Shown here: positions 47,401 to 54,857 of the stretch, piece after piece
Layout of the letters: each line of letters opens with the position of its first letter
Numbering within the stretch: position 1 is the stretch's first letter
From: Oryzias latipes
Taxonomy: Eukaryota; Chordata; Actinopteri; Beloniformes; Adrianichthyidae
NCBI RefSeq assembly: GCF_002234675.1
Contig: NC_019860.2
Coordinates: 11,468,586-11,532,585, forward strand
DNA: 64,000 bases
Direction: 5' to 3'
The notes under the pieces: model-generated
The model's input: only the letters and a program-made list of their open reading frames with translations
Databases searched by the model: none
What the model was told of the DNA's origin: nothing
Position numbers and translations under genes: made by a program

Positions 47401-47613
47401 AAGATGTTTTGATATTGGTAGATTTTTCCAAATTATAATCAATAGTTTCTCCTCTCATATGTCTGAATATTTTAGACTGATAGCGGCTGTGTCTGTTGTG
47501 TCTGTGTGCAGGATGATGGCTGGCTGTTGGGCCTGAAGGAGTCGCACTGGTTGCAGAAGAAAAACATTTCAGCTAAAGGTGTTTTTCCTGAGAACTTCAC
47601 CCAAAAAGTTTGA
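23419..47613 (+). CDS. bin1: bin1-like amphiphysin II: N-BAR and SH3 membrane-curvature protein
   Basis: BIN1 senses and bends membranes in endocytosis and muscle T-tubules. Exons: 23419-23499, 36600-36680, 36765-36819, 37072-37166, 37347-37382 (optional microexon), 38381-38476, 38604-38711, 39673-39765 (brain-type), 41219-41304, 41466-41541, 41644-41699, 42540-42582, 42902-43033, 46666-46911, 47108-47161, 47243-47344, 47512-47613. All phases agree: 1542 nt, 513 aa with both optional exons, 470 without. The start [12 protein letters not shown] and helix 0 match human BIN1. BAR exon sizes (81, 81, 96, 108, 93, 86 and 76 nt) are those I expect for BIN1. The linker is PxxP-rich, then acidic with five Trp. 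The SH3 runs from [11 protein letters not shown] to [11 protein letters not shown]. The human CLAP segment (LLDLDFDP) and the basic phosphoinositide exon are not seen. The 31-codon exon favours bin1 over amph or bin2; the a/b paralogue is unresolved. Confidence 0.92.
24354..24993 (+). mobile_element. 5'-truncated L1 3' end with 13-bp target duplication
   Basis: aagcctgcagggg is duplicated at 24341-24353 and after the poly(A) tail at 24994-25006. The 640-bp insert matches 53350-53980 of the L1 below (from ctccttcttttcac to ggacaggacaagtt plus A-tail). Confidence 0.85.
25240..25925 (+). repeat. Dispersed repeat, family A copy, interrupted by a hAT
   Basis: It matches 37686-38190 from gggtggatacgg through cagatttttc to gactagagtg. 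The hAT at 25639-25861 splits it. Confidence 0.55.
25639..25861 (+). mobile_element. hAT-type miniature element, 223 bp, exact 8-bp target duplication
   Basis: gactagag flanks both ends (25631-25638 and 25862-25869). The termini are cagaggtgggca and tgcccacccctg, inverted repeats with one mismatch. Inside, a 51-bp unit is tandemly duplicated (25705-25755 and 25756-25806). Confidence 0.88.
27250..27420 (+). repeat. Dispersed repeat, family C
   Basis: It shares ordered blocks with 42110-42290: attgacaa..ccaatcag.acgcagaacac, gctat..a.aaaaaaa, catgca..ttgc and gcaatata. It is followed at 27430-27600 by sequence of a common fish repeat (aatcaccaattaacc, gtaggaggaaaccggagaac). Class unknown. Confidence 0.45.
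29110..30211 (+). mobile_element. piggyBac-like miniature element, copy 2, interrupted by a hAT
   Basis: TTAA is intact on both sides (29106-29109 and 30212-30215), with ends cccttgtgctatc and gcacaaggg. Removing the nested hAT and its duplication leaves 206 bp, the family length. Confidence 0.85.
29160..30047 (+). mobile_element. hAT-type element (888 bp) nested in a piggyBac-like element
   Basis: The terminal inverted repeats are a perfect 15 bp (cagtgtttttcaacc and its complement). The exact 8-bp duplication atctagac is at 29152-29159 and 30048-30055. The interior has no transposase, so it is non-autonomous. Confidence 0.92.
30505..30690 (+). repeat. Fish SINE-like repeat, 3' part
   Basis: The blocks ggggttcagtgtcttccccaag and gatcttccaatg..ggccgccttacc belong to a common fish repeat. 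A 5' fragment (tatatagcgctttac, cccaaagcgcgttacag, cacccattcacac) lies at 38876-38985. Confidence 0.45.
31340..31562 (-). mobile_element. tRNA-derived SINE (minus strand)
   Basis: The minus strand carries a polymerase III B-box-like ggttcgtttcc near its 5' end. It shares its body (ccctgtattttatccgggct, cttgggcccccttct) with the split copy at 49990-54140, where both A and B boxes are clearer. Confidence 0.6.
32197..32878 (+). mobile_element. Harbinger-like non-autonomous element, CpG-rich
   Basis: The 24-bp terminal inverted repeats (aggcccgtacacaccgggac..., one mismatch) are flanked by TAA duplicates (32194-32196 and 32879-32881), the TWA target typical of PIF/Harbinger. There is no transposase. 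The interior is rich in CpG and carries aaggtggcgct, a partial CTCF-like core. Confidence 0.75.
33330..33890 (+). pseudogene. 3' end of a LINE reverse-transcriptase ORF, broken
   Basis: Frames at 33332 and 33510 together carry [41 protein letters not shown] and [13 protein letters not shown], the C-terminal signature of a common fish non-LTR retrotransposon. A frame change splits the ORF. It ends in a GATG-rich tail (gatgatggataaatggatgg), typical of such LINEs. Confidence 0.75.
36080..36270 (+). repeat. Dispersed repeat, family B copy with open QPYSFEP peptide
   Basis: The + frame from 36118 reads [19 protein letters not shown] and continues to ASEWRG. The peptide recalls the acidic N-terminal segment of a multi-copy fish protein family often named P2X7-like. 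No flanking exon structure is evident. Confidence 0.4.
36600..41699 (+). CDS. bin1: bin1 N-BAR domain exons
   Basis: The crescent-shaped BAR dimerisation domain. [79 protein letters not shown] and [11 protein letters not shown] are the family landmarks, in order. The exon-2 donor is GTTGGT, a poor match, with a better-looking GTAAAG four bases on that would break the frame. Confidence 0.92.
37347..37382 (+). CDS. Candidate 36-nt in-frame cassette microexon of bin1 (BAR domain)
   Basis: [12 protein letters not shown], 12 codons, lies between a T/C-rich acceptor (ctctctcacactgaag) and donor gtaaaa, phase 0 at both ends. Human BIN1 joins the flanking exons directly (IAE|NND...), and skipping this one reproduces that length, so it would be an optional insertion of one helical turn set. 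No transcript evidence is available here. Confidence 0.5.
37686..38190 (+). repeat. Dispersed repeat, family A copy in a bin1 intron
   Basis: The least interrupted copy of the family runs from ctcttacgggtggatacg to gactagagtg. It lies between the candidate microexon and the next BAR exon. Confidence 0.55.
39673..39765 (+). CDS. bin1: bin1 alternative 31-codon exon (human exon 7 equivalent)
   Basis: The 93-nt exon starts [15 protein letters not shown] and ends [10 protein letters not shown]. It aligns over its full length with human BIN1 exon 7 (PVSLLEKAAPQWCQG...VAQTNLLRNQ), which is included mainly in brain isoforms. It is flanked by ag and gtgatg and lies in phase 0, so skipping keeps the frame. 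Confidence 0.85.
39885..40100 (+). repeat. Dispersed repeat, family A fragment
   Basis: It matches the left part of the family (cttacggggggatacag, gggcacacaggtgacc, caaggttgtagag), then jumps to an internal block (aatcggagcacg). The rest of the intron to 41218 shows nothing recognisable. Confidence 0.5.
42110..42300 (+). repeat. Dispersed repeat, family C copy
   Basis: Second copy of the 27250-27420 repeat; the strongest shared block is ccaatcaggacgcagaacac with the purine run after it. Confidence 0.45.
42540..46911 (+). CDS. bin1: bin1 central linker exons (proline-rich, then acidic/Trp)
   Basis: Exons 42540-42582, 42902-43033 and 46666-46911. The second encodes [19 protein letters not shown], a proline-rich stretch of the sort SH3 domains bind. 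The third (82 codons) is acidic with Trp in SDWNS, HSWND, EAWSH, PSWDD and GEWGD. The 3.6-kb intron between them holds a candidate extra exon at 43826. Confidence 0.8.
43826..43906 (+). CDS. Candidate additional 81-nt cassette exon in the bin1 linker
   Basis: Twenty-seven open codons ([21 protein letters not shown]), phase 0 at both ends, follow acceptor ...ttgtgtgaag and precede donor gtgggt. A hydrophobic/Trp/acidic core with a proline-rich end resembles the endocytic-adaptor region that otherwise seems absent. The upstream tract is T/G-rich rather than T/C-rich, which weakens the call. Confidence 0.35.
44290..44485 (-). mobile_element. hAT-like miniature element, degenerate
   Basis: The ends are imperfect inverted repeats (tttccaaccctg and cagggttgggaaacactg), with internal caggtgtgtacaagcagggt typical of short fish hATs. 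No clean target duplication was found. Confidence 0.5.
47108..47613 (+). CDS. bin1: bin1 C-terminal exons encoding the SH3 domain
   Basis: Exons 47108-47161, 47243-47344 and 47512-47613 (18, 34 and 33 codons plus TGA). ELPPGFLYK leads into the SH3. HEYTATD (ALYDY-like), [21 protein letters not shown] and GVFPENF are present, so the peptide-binding surface looks complete. Boundaries equal those of human BIN1. Confidence 0.93.
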
Positions 47614-47816
47614 GGCACAAAAAAAGCCTCCTGTTCTCCAATTTTTGCAGATTTTATTTGAAACTAATAATGTCCACCAAAACAAGTTATTTTCAGCAGA
47701 AACTTGTACTGAAAAATTACATCTTATTTGATAGAAAATAGTTGGAAACAGTGCCTGTTGGTGATCATGCAAAGTCAAAAGGTTATCCCATTTTTTATTT
47801 TTTTTTTCCTTTCCAG

Positions 47817-47822
47817 AATAAA
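47817..47822 (+). terminator. bin1 polyadenylation signal (AATAAA)
   Basis: The first canonical AATAAA after the bin1 stop lies about 200 bases downstream and is followed by T/TG-rich sequence. Confidence 0.6.
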
Positions 47823-49100
47823 AGCTGCATTTGCTTTCTGACACTGTTGTTCAAGAGTTGATGCATCAGTTTTTAAGTTCTTATGTCTGCTTCAGGTTTA
47901 ATTGGTTCACATTTTTTCACATTGTGTGTTATTCACTCATGGGAATTTGCCTCAAGTTATTTCAAAACAAATGTTCGGAATTATGAAAATTTTGTTATGC
48001 AAATATCTGTACTACTTTTTCAAATCATGCAAACGTTTTATTTTTGTTTGTTTTTTAGAACAGTGGCAGACATCACGAATGGGTTAAAAAAAACAAAAAG
48101 TTTAAAACCCTGAATTATATTTTTTCAACCAGATCAGAAGCGGATATAGCACCCAATGTTGCAGTTTTTCAGTTAGTTTTGGATGAGGCAACTTTATAAG
48201 AACTTTTTTTTTCTTATGCATGAAGGATTTCATTATGTTGTCATTTACTGTGATATCAGTGGCATCAATCTGTGAAAAAAAGTTGTCTGAGAAAAACTGA
48301 TTTCCTTGAACAGATCCCTGTGGTACACCACTTCTGCAAACTTTATTTTGCTGTCTAAGTCCTGCATTACTAAATGTTTACACAGTTCAGTTTGTTGTAG
48401 GTTTTCAAAGGGAACAGTAGTTTTTAAGAGACTAAACATTATTGTTAAAATGTCATTAGAAACAATTAAAAGTTTAAATTCTATCTAAACCAATGTGTTC
48501 ATTGGTTTTCAGAAAACTCTGATTTGTTAAACCCCTGGACTTGTTTAATACTGAGCAGCTAAGTAGGAGGAAAAAATATCTTAAATCTAAACCTTTTTGT
48601 TTGGTTCAAAATCAGGCCTTTTTTTTAATTAAGTACACTGTCGAATTCCACATTTATCACATAAAAGAGGTTATTTTTAAACCGTGTGACTGATGCAGGA
48701 TCAGATCAGTATTATTAAAAACAAATGAAACCCATGTACTCTAAAAGTGTGTTTTTCTTCGGTTTTACTACCTGCATTATGGATTTTTCAGCATAGTGAT
48801 GAGTTGGAGGAACACACCATTGATCATTTCCAGAAAAAAAATTAACGCACTCCTCTATACTACCTGATGGCAGAAACATCAAGAGTTGTGCCATCAATGT
48901 AAACACATTACCGGTACCTTTTATCCAATCAAGATGCTGTTGGTATAACCATGCTCCAAGAGAACTCTTTATATGACACCATAGAAGACACGGCCGATGT
49001 TTCTTCAATCTACAAAACACAAATGAACAGAATAACTAAACTCCCATGAACCCTCCAGCACCCTAAAGAGGGTGTAGAGCTGGTCCACTGTTCAATATAA

Positions 49101-49295
49101 CCCTTGTGATATCTTAGATGACCCCACCCTTACATTGACATGTTCTCCCTACCATGATAAAGGTGGAAAGATTTCATGTAATCCATGGACAGCAGTGAGG
49201 TTCACAAATCATTGAAGAAAAAATGTTCAGAGCACTGTCTAGTGGGTCTAGATGACCCCACTCCCAATGTTAAAGTGCCTAGGATAGCACAAGGG
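49101..49295 (-). mobile_element. piggyBac-like miniature element, copy 3, inverted
   Basis: The same family reads in the opposite direction (atgaccccacccttacattg... first). Both flanks have drifted from TTAA (ATAA and ATAG). Confidence 0.75.
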
Positions 49296-50076
49296 ATAGC
49301 CAAACTGTTTGTGGATCTGAGGTTCAACTATAAGATGATCAAGAGACCTGCCCCTCAAACACAGAAAAGTCATTTGAATGGTTTATTTTTCCATAATAAA
49401 AAAAACAAAAAAATCTGTTTTTAATCAAGATTGTACAAATTAAAAGTAATTTAATCAGGAAGCTTATTTGACACAGAAACTTGTCCAATTTGACAAATAG
49501 CATACATTTTCCGAAATATCAGTGAAATTGAAAAATAAAACTATGTAGGACTATCACATAAATGTCAAAATTCATACTAATTGAATTTAAAAATGACAAT
49601 GTAATTATTTTTTCCCTTTTACTACATTTTCAATAAATCACAGTCATAATGCAGCACAGTACAATATATATATTTTTAGTGTATCATTTGTATCGCTCTT
49701 GCGGTTGAAGAAACTGGACTAGTTTGTTGCAATGGATGACTTTATTCTTCCGATGTAAATGACATTACAAAGTCACAGTCAAACTAATCCACAAATAATC
49801 AAAATTAGATGTTTGACGAATTACATTAACAGATTACATACATCAATAAGAGAAGAAGAAAATCTTTTAATCCAACATTGTTAATGTTCATTTTATTTTT
49901 CCCAATCCCCCTGGCATACGCTGTTGTTCACCTATCCCTTCTGGGGTCACGTCAGTGAATCAGCTTTCACTCATTTGAACAGATGGTTTGACAAAGATTT
50001 TCACACCGGATGCTGTTTCCTGACACAACTATGTATTTTATCCGGGCTGGGGACTGGCACAGGGAGTCCAAGACTC

Positions 50077-51319
50077 ATCCATATCAAGCTTTCTATGGAA
50101 CAATAAACCTGCAAGAATTAGTCTAAAAACTTTAAAATCTGCAAAAAGCTGTGGAGGATTAGAATTACCTAACTTCCACAATTACTTTCTTGCAAATAGA
50201 TTACAATACATCTTAAAATGGTTAAAAAATAATCCAGAAACCAACTCATGGTTAGACTTGGAACAGGCGTTATGTGGAAAGATCAACCTGTCAGATCTTC
50301 CATTTATTAGTCAAATAGTTAAAAGACAGGATTGTTTCAAAAGTATTAATATAAATGCCACTTTAACAGCCTGGTGGGAATTTCTCAAAATATCAAAATC
50401 ATCAATTCAACCGTGCAAAATGACACCCATCTGGAACAACCCAGACATCCTCATAAACAAAAAAATTATCCACTTCCCAGCTTGGCAAGCAGGGGGCATA
50501 AAACAACTAGAGCACATAATTATTAATAGAAGATTCATAACTCCCCAGGAACTTCAAGACAAACATGGAATATATAACTTCTTGGAATATCAGCAACTTA
50601 AATCAATTATTACTAAAAAGTTTAAATACAGAGACAACGATTTAAAGCTACCAGATGTAGTTACCACTCTGATCAATTTCTCAATGAATAAAACTCTCTC
50701 CAAAATATACAAACTTTTATGTAATTTAGATAACAATATTTCACTTCCGACAACAAAATGGGATGCGGATTTGAGCATCAGCACAGATGAAAGTTTTTGG
50801 TCAGAACTTTGTCTAAACACCTTTAAAATGACAAAAAATCCAAATCTGCAGCTAATCCATTTCAAAACTCTTCACAGAATTTACTACACTGGACAGAGGA
50901 TGTTCAAGATGGGTCTCAGTAACTCAGACATTTGTCAGCACTGTGACAGTAATCTACCCGACAATTACATGCATGCACTATGGTTCTGCACGCCTGTCCA
51001 GGCTCTCTGGCAGCAGGTATGTGCCGATCTATCAGTCTGGCTTAAGGTTTCAATCACAGCTTCACCGTCACTTTGTGTGCTTGGTGACATGAGTGCCATC
51101 GATGTAGAAGGAGGATTAGCATCTATCATTTTCATAACTCTTTGCATTGCTAAAAAAACTATTTTAATAAATTGGAAAAGCAAAAAAAATATAAATATAA
51201 GTCAACACAGAAATCTGCTGCTTGATCATATCAGCTTGGAAAAAATGTCAGCCCAAAGTTCAAGTAACTTTGAAAGAATTCGGTCTCTCTGGTCTCCCAT
51301 AGCTAACTCCGTGACTTAG
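50077..51319 (+). CDS. L1 ORF2 C-terminal fragment, open to its stop
   Basis: The frame is open from the insertion edge to TAG at 51317. FLWNNKPARIS, GGLELPNFHNYFLANR, the long helical region, and a cysteine-histidine cluster (CQHCDS....HALWFC) are the usual C-terminal half of fish L1 ORF2 after the reverse-transcriptase domain. Endonuclease and catalytic RT are missing, so it cannot work alone. Lack of stops over about 410 codons suggests a recent insertion. Confidence 0.85.
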
Positions 51320-53360
51320 GGGGTGGGGGGGGCATGGTCGTCGCTGCTCCTTGCCCTTCTGCCGTGGGCCGGGGTGGGGGTCGGGGCCTCCGGTGCCTGG
51401 CCGGGGGGGTGGGGGCTCCGTTGGTCGGGGGGTCGGGTCCGGCGCCTGGGTGGGGCGGCCTGGGGCGCTGCGTGGTCCTCTGGGCTTGGGTGTGGGGGTG
51501 CGTGGTGGGGGGGTGGGGTGGTGGTCTGGCTTGGCTTGGGGGGGTGGTCCCTTTGCCTGTGCTGGGGGGGGTTGGCGGGGGGCGCTGCTCGGGGGGGGGG
51601 CCCAGCGGCGCTGGATGGGCTTCCCGTCTACACCTGGGGCTGGGATCGGCCCTTCCCTGGCTCTGGGGCGGGACGGGACAACCCTCTTGGGGCCCCCGGT
51701 CGCTCTGGGTGTCATCCGCTTCGACTGCGGGGTCTGGGGGTGGGGTGGGGTGGGGGTCTTGTCGGCCCTGTCCTGTGGGGGGGCATTTTCGGGGAGGGGG
51801 GGGGCACTATTGGTACGGGGCAGGGGGGGTTGACGGGTCGGGGTCTCCGCTGAGGCCATCGGCGGTTTCCCCGGCCGGTTGGCTGCCTCGGTCCCGTCGA
51901 GGCCTGACCAGAGCTCTTCTAGGGCCGGCGTTTGGGGGTGGGGGCCTGGGCTTGCTCCGGGGGGGGCCGGCGCTTTCTGGCTCCCCTCTCTCTGTGTGGG
52001 GGTGGTGGTGCTGGGCCTGGGGTGTCTGCGCCTCCGGGGGTGGGGCCCCGGGGCTGGGTGGGCCTGGCCCCCTTGCTGGGGGGGGGGCGGGGGACGGCTG
52101 TTTGACCACCGGGGGACAGTCTATCATCTGTCCCCAACTTCCCCCCTTCCTCATATAACCTCATAATAGGGTGAGGGGGTGGGGGGCTTAGCCTGCGATG
52201 AGCCTTGGGGGGGGGGGTTTACTAGGCAGTGACCCCCCTCCTGTGGTTGCCGTATGGAGTGGGCCCCCCCTCTTTCGGTTTTATTTGCACCTTAGACATG
52301 TAGGGCCCTTGGTAGGGGGGGTGCTTGGACATCACTGCCAGCAAGCAGCGGATGTCCTCCTAGCACCCTACCCGCCAATTTTAACCGCACCTTAGACATT
52401 TAGGGCCCCTTGGTGGGGAGGGTGAGGGGACGTCACTGTGAGTAATCAGGAGACGTCCCCTTAGTGCCCTACCCGCCAATTTTAACCGCACCCCCCTTAG
52501 TACACACACCCCTCCCCCCTCAATATATACATCCCAACATAAACACACACACATGCACACACACACTCTCTCAAACACACATACACGCACACACATTTTG
52601 CAAGGAAGGTGGGACCTAGGACCATCTGTCCCCTGCCTCTTCCCTGGTGGGGGGTACGGGCCCCTTTGCAACGGCGGCTGTGTCCCCGGGGTGCCGGCTT
52701 CCTGGGCCCGGCGGTGCTCTCTCCGCGCGGTGGGGGGGTTCACATTACATCTGAGCCGGGGGTGTTCGTGTCCCTGGGGGGTGGGTTCTGGTCCTTGCTC
52801 CTGAGTGCTGGGCCCCGCCAAATTTCCAACTGTGGCCGAGCCTGGTCGGGCCATATTTACAACACCCCTTGTGGGCCCTCTTTTTTCCCCGGGGTTCCCC
52901 CCTTCTGGGCGGGGGCGGCGGGCCCCTGCCTCGCTCCTCCCTGGACCAACCGTGGGCCGGGCGGGTGGCTGCCTGGAGTGCGGAGTGGGTCTCCCTTGGG
53001 GGGTCCTGGCTCGTACCTGGGGTTGGGGCGGGGGGATGCCCGGAACTCCTGGGTGGTGGTGGGGTGCTCGTCTGGGGCTGTGGGCGTCCTTCTCCGGTGG
53101 GGCCCTGCGTTGGGTTCTCCCGGCGCGGCGGGGGGGCTGCTCTCCTGGTTGGGCTGGGGCGGCGCCCTCTTTCCCTCCGTGCCTCCCTGCTCTCTGGCTC
53201 TGGGGGCCTTGCGGCGGCCCTGCTGGCCCTGGCCTGGGTGGCGGGCTTGGTCGCCCGGGCGGCGGTTGTTCCCTGCCGGTTCCCGTGTGGCGTTGGGGGG
53301 ATTCCGGCTGCCGCTGCTGGTGCGGTGGGGGTCTTGGGGTGGGGATGGCTGGGCACTCTC
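51320..53360 (+). repeat. Strongly G-rich L1 3' region with internal repeats
   Basis: Dense runs of G on the + strand, many of three to eight. A unit around accttagacat(g/t)tagggccc plus ccgccaattttaaccgcac recurs at about 52288, 52388 and 52480. Long open frames on both strands here are composition artefacts. A CA-rich patch lies at 52540-52595. Confidence 0.8.
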
Positions 53361-54399
53361 CCTCCTTCTTTTCACGTTCCACCATCCATTTTAGAAGAAC
53401 ATAAACACTCACCTGAGCACAGGTGTTAGCTCAACAGACTGAATGACTGAAATATTTCACACTAGTTGGTTTTAAGGCATAAGTATGCGTGTGAACACTA
53501 TCTGTTTTGTGTACATGTCGACAGGTGGACATTTTTGCAACTAACAGGTGTGTTTATAACATTTGAGTGTGTGTGTGGACAGGCTCCGCCCTTTTTTTTT
53601 TTTGTTTTTTTTTTTTTACATTTGAACCTTACCATAATGATTAACAACCAGTAAACTTGCTGCTTTATGCTGCTTCATGGTCTTATCCCCCTTCCCCTCC
53701 TATTATCACCCCTTACCCCCCCTCTCTCTAACGTCCCTCTCTCTTCTTCCCCTCTTTCCTTTTCCGTCCGGTCCAACACCAAAGATTTTCAGACATGTTT
53801 GAAATTAATAAAGTTTGGCCTCAATTACAAAAGGGGTTTATTCAGACATACCTTTGGTTTGTCTGAAGATTAATAACCTCTCTTGTTAAAGTAAAATATG
53901 TCCAACCCAAGAGGCCCTCAGCTCTCATCTGTCTGCCTAGCTGTTGGACAGGACAAGTTAAAAAAGAAAAAAAAAAAAAAAAAAAAAGACTTGGGCCCCC
54001 TTGTAGCTACATAATTAGGCAATGACACAAAGTGTGCTGCCTAAGGATTTACTGGATGAAGCTCACTGCGCCCCTGGGTATTGAACCCTGATTCCCCTTG
54101 TGCTGGACCTCCTCTTTACCAACTGATCTCCCACCATATGGAACTTCTTTAATTACATTGTGGTAAAACAAAAAGCTTTCTGTGGTTCCGCCACTCAGTA
54201 ATACACATACACAAAAAATAAAATAAAATACATGATACATGAAAAAAGAATTGCACAAAACAAATTAATTGCAGAAGCTGACACTGACATTGTGGCAAAT
54301 AATTGGAACGTTGAGATAACAGTGCGAGGTCTTTTAAAACTGTCATTGCACATCCTGGCCGCTTGATGACGCTCACGGTTCAAAGATGGAAAGGGCTAC

Positions 54400-54493
54400 T
54401 CTCTTTGCTGCTGTCAGCTTGGCTAATGTGTAGCTAACTCAGTCCTGTCTCGCTGCAGCCAAAGACTAGACTTTGAACGTGCAGTTAATGCAG
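54400..54493 (+). other. Possible non-coding first exon of dnpep
   Basis: The stretch ends in a strong donor (atgcag|gtaagc) 365 bases before the dnpep start codon. The acceptor ccccatcag at 54847 lies just before that ATG. A 15-codon upstream ORF begins at 54386. The 5' limit is a guess. Confidence 0.35.
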
Positions 54494-54857
54494 GTAAGCA
54501 CCTCACACAGTGGTTGGTTTTGAACCTCCGACTGAACGTGTGGTTCTCTTGTTGAGAATCGCGTTAACTTTGACCTTTAGAATAATACTCAAGGAGAAGA
54601 AGAGATAGGTAAGATTAGCTGAACGCCGGTGTTTCCTTTATCGGACAAAAGGTCGGAAAAAACGAATTTTCCAACTTTATTTATGTTTTACTGACAGTCA
54701 AATGTTCATCCGTAGTGTTTTCTATTGTGTTGTCGTAGCGTGTCGGTGGAGGCTTTATAATTAGAATAGTCCCATGTGATTTGCTTAGTGTTGCAACAGA
54801 GCTGAGCAGCTGAGCTGGTTAAGCTTTTCCTTTCCGTTTCCCCATCAGTCTACAATC

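Larger units (their letters stand above)
50076..53986 (+). mobile_element. L1-type LINE, 5'-truncated, with G-rich 3' region and poly(A) tail
   Basis: A 3.9-kb insertion with short target repeat agact (50071-50075 and 53987-53991). It has the C-terminal part of ORF2, a roughly 2-kb strongly G-rich stretch, a 600-bp AT-richer 3' end matching 24354-24993, and an A-tail. The truncated 5' end is typical of target-primed reverse transcription. Confidence 0.88.
49990..54140 (-). mobile_element. tRNA-derived SINE, split by an L1 insertion
   Basis: Parts are 49990-50075 and 53987-54140. On the minus strand the right part begins with gatcagttggtaaagagg (A-box-like), then ggttcaatacccag (B box, GGTTCRANNC), the tRNA polymerase III promoter. 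Joined around agact, the sequence matches the unbroken copy at 31340-31562. Confidence 0.75.
47823..54399. other. bin1-dnpep intergenic region
   Basis: Dominated by mobile DNA: a piggyBac-like element (49101-49295) and a SINE split by a 3.9-kb L1 (49990-54140). 47823-49080 and 49300-49980 are AT-rich with no recognisable gene. Confidence 0.6.

Noticed and set aside
51260-53430. Long proline/glycine/arginine-rich open frames on both strands (up to 343 codons)
   Set aside because: They overlap in several frames, have extreme composition and lie in the G-rich L1 3' region; low stop frequency there follows from GC content.
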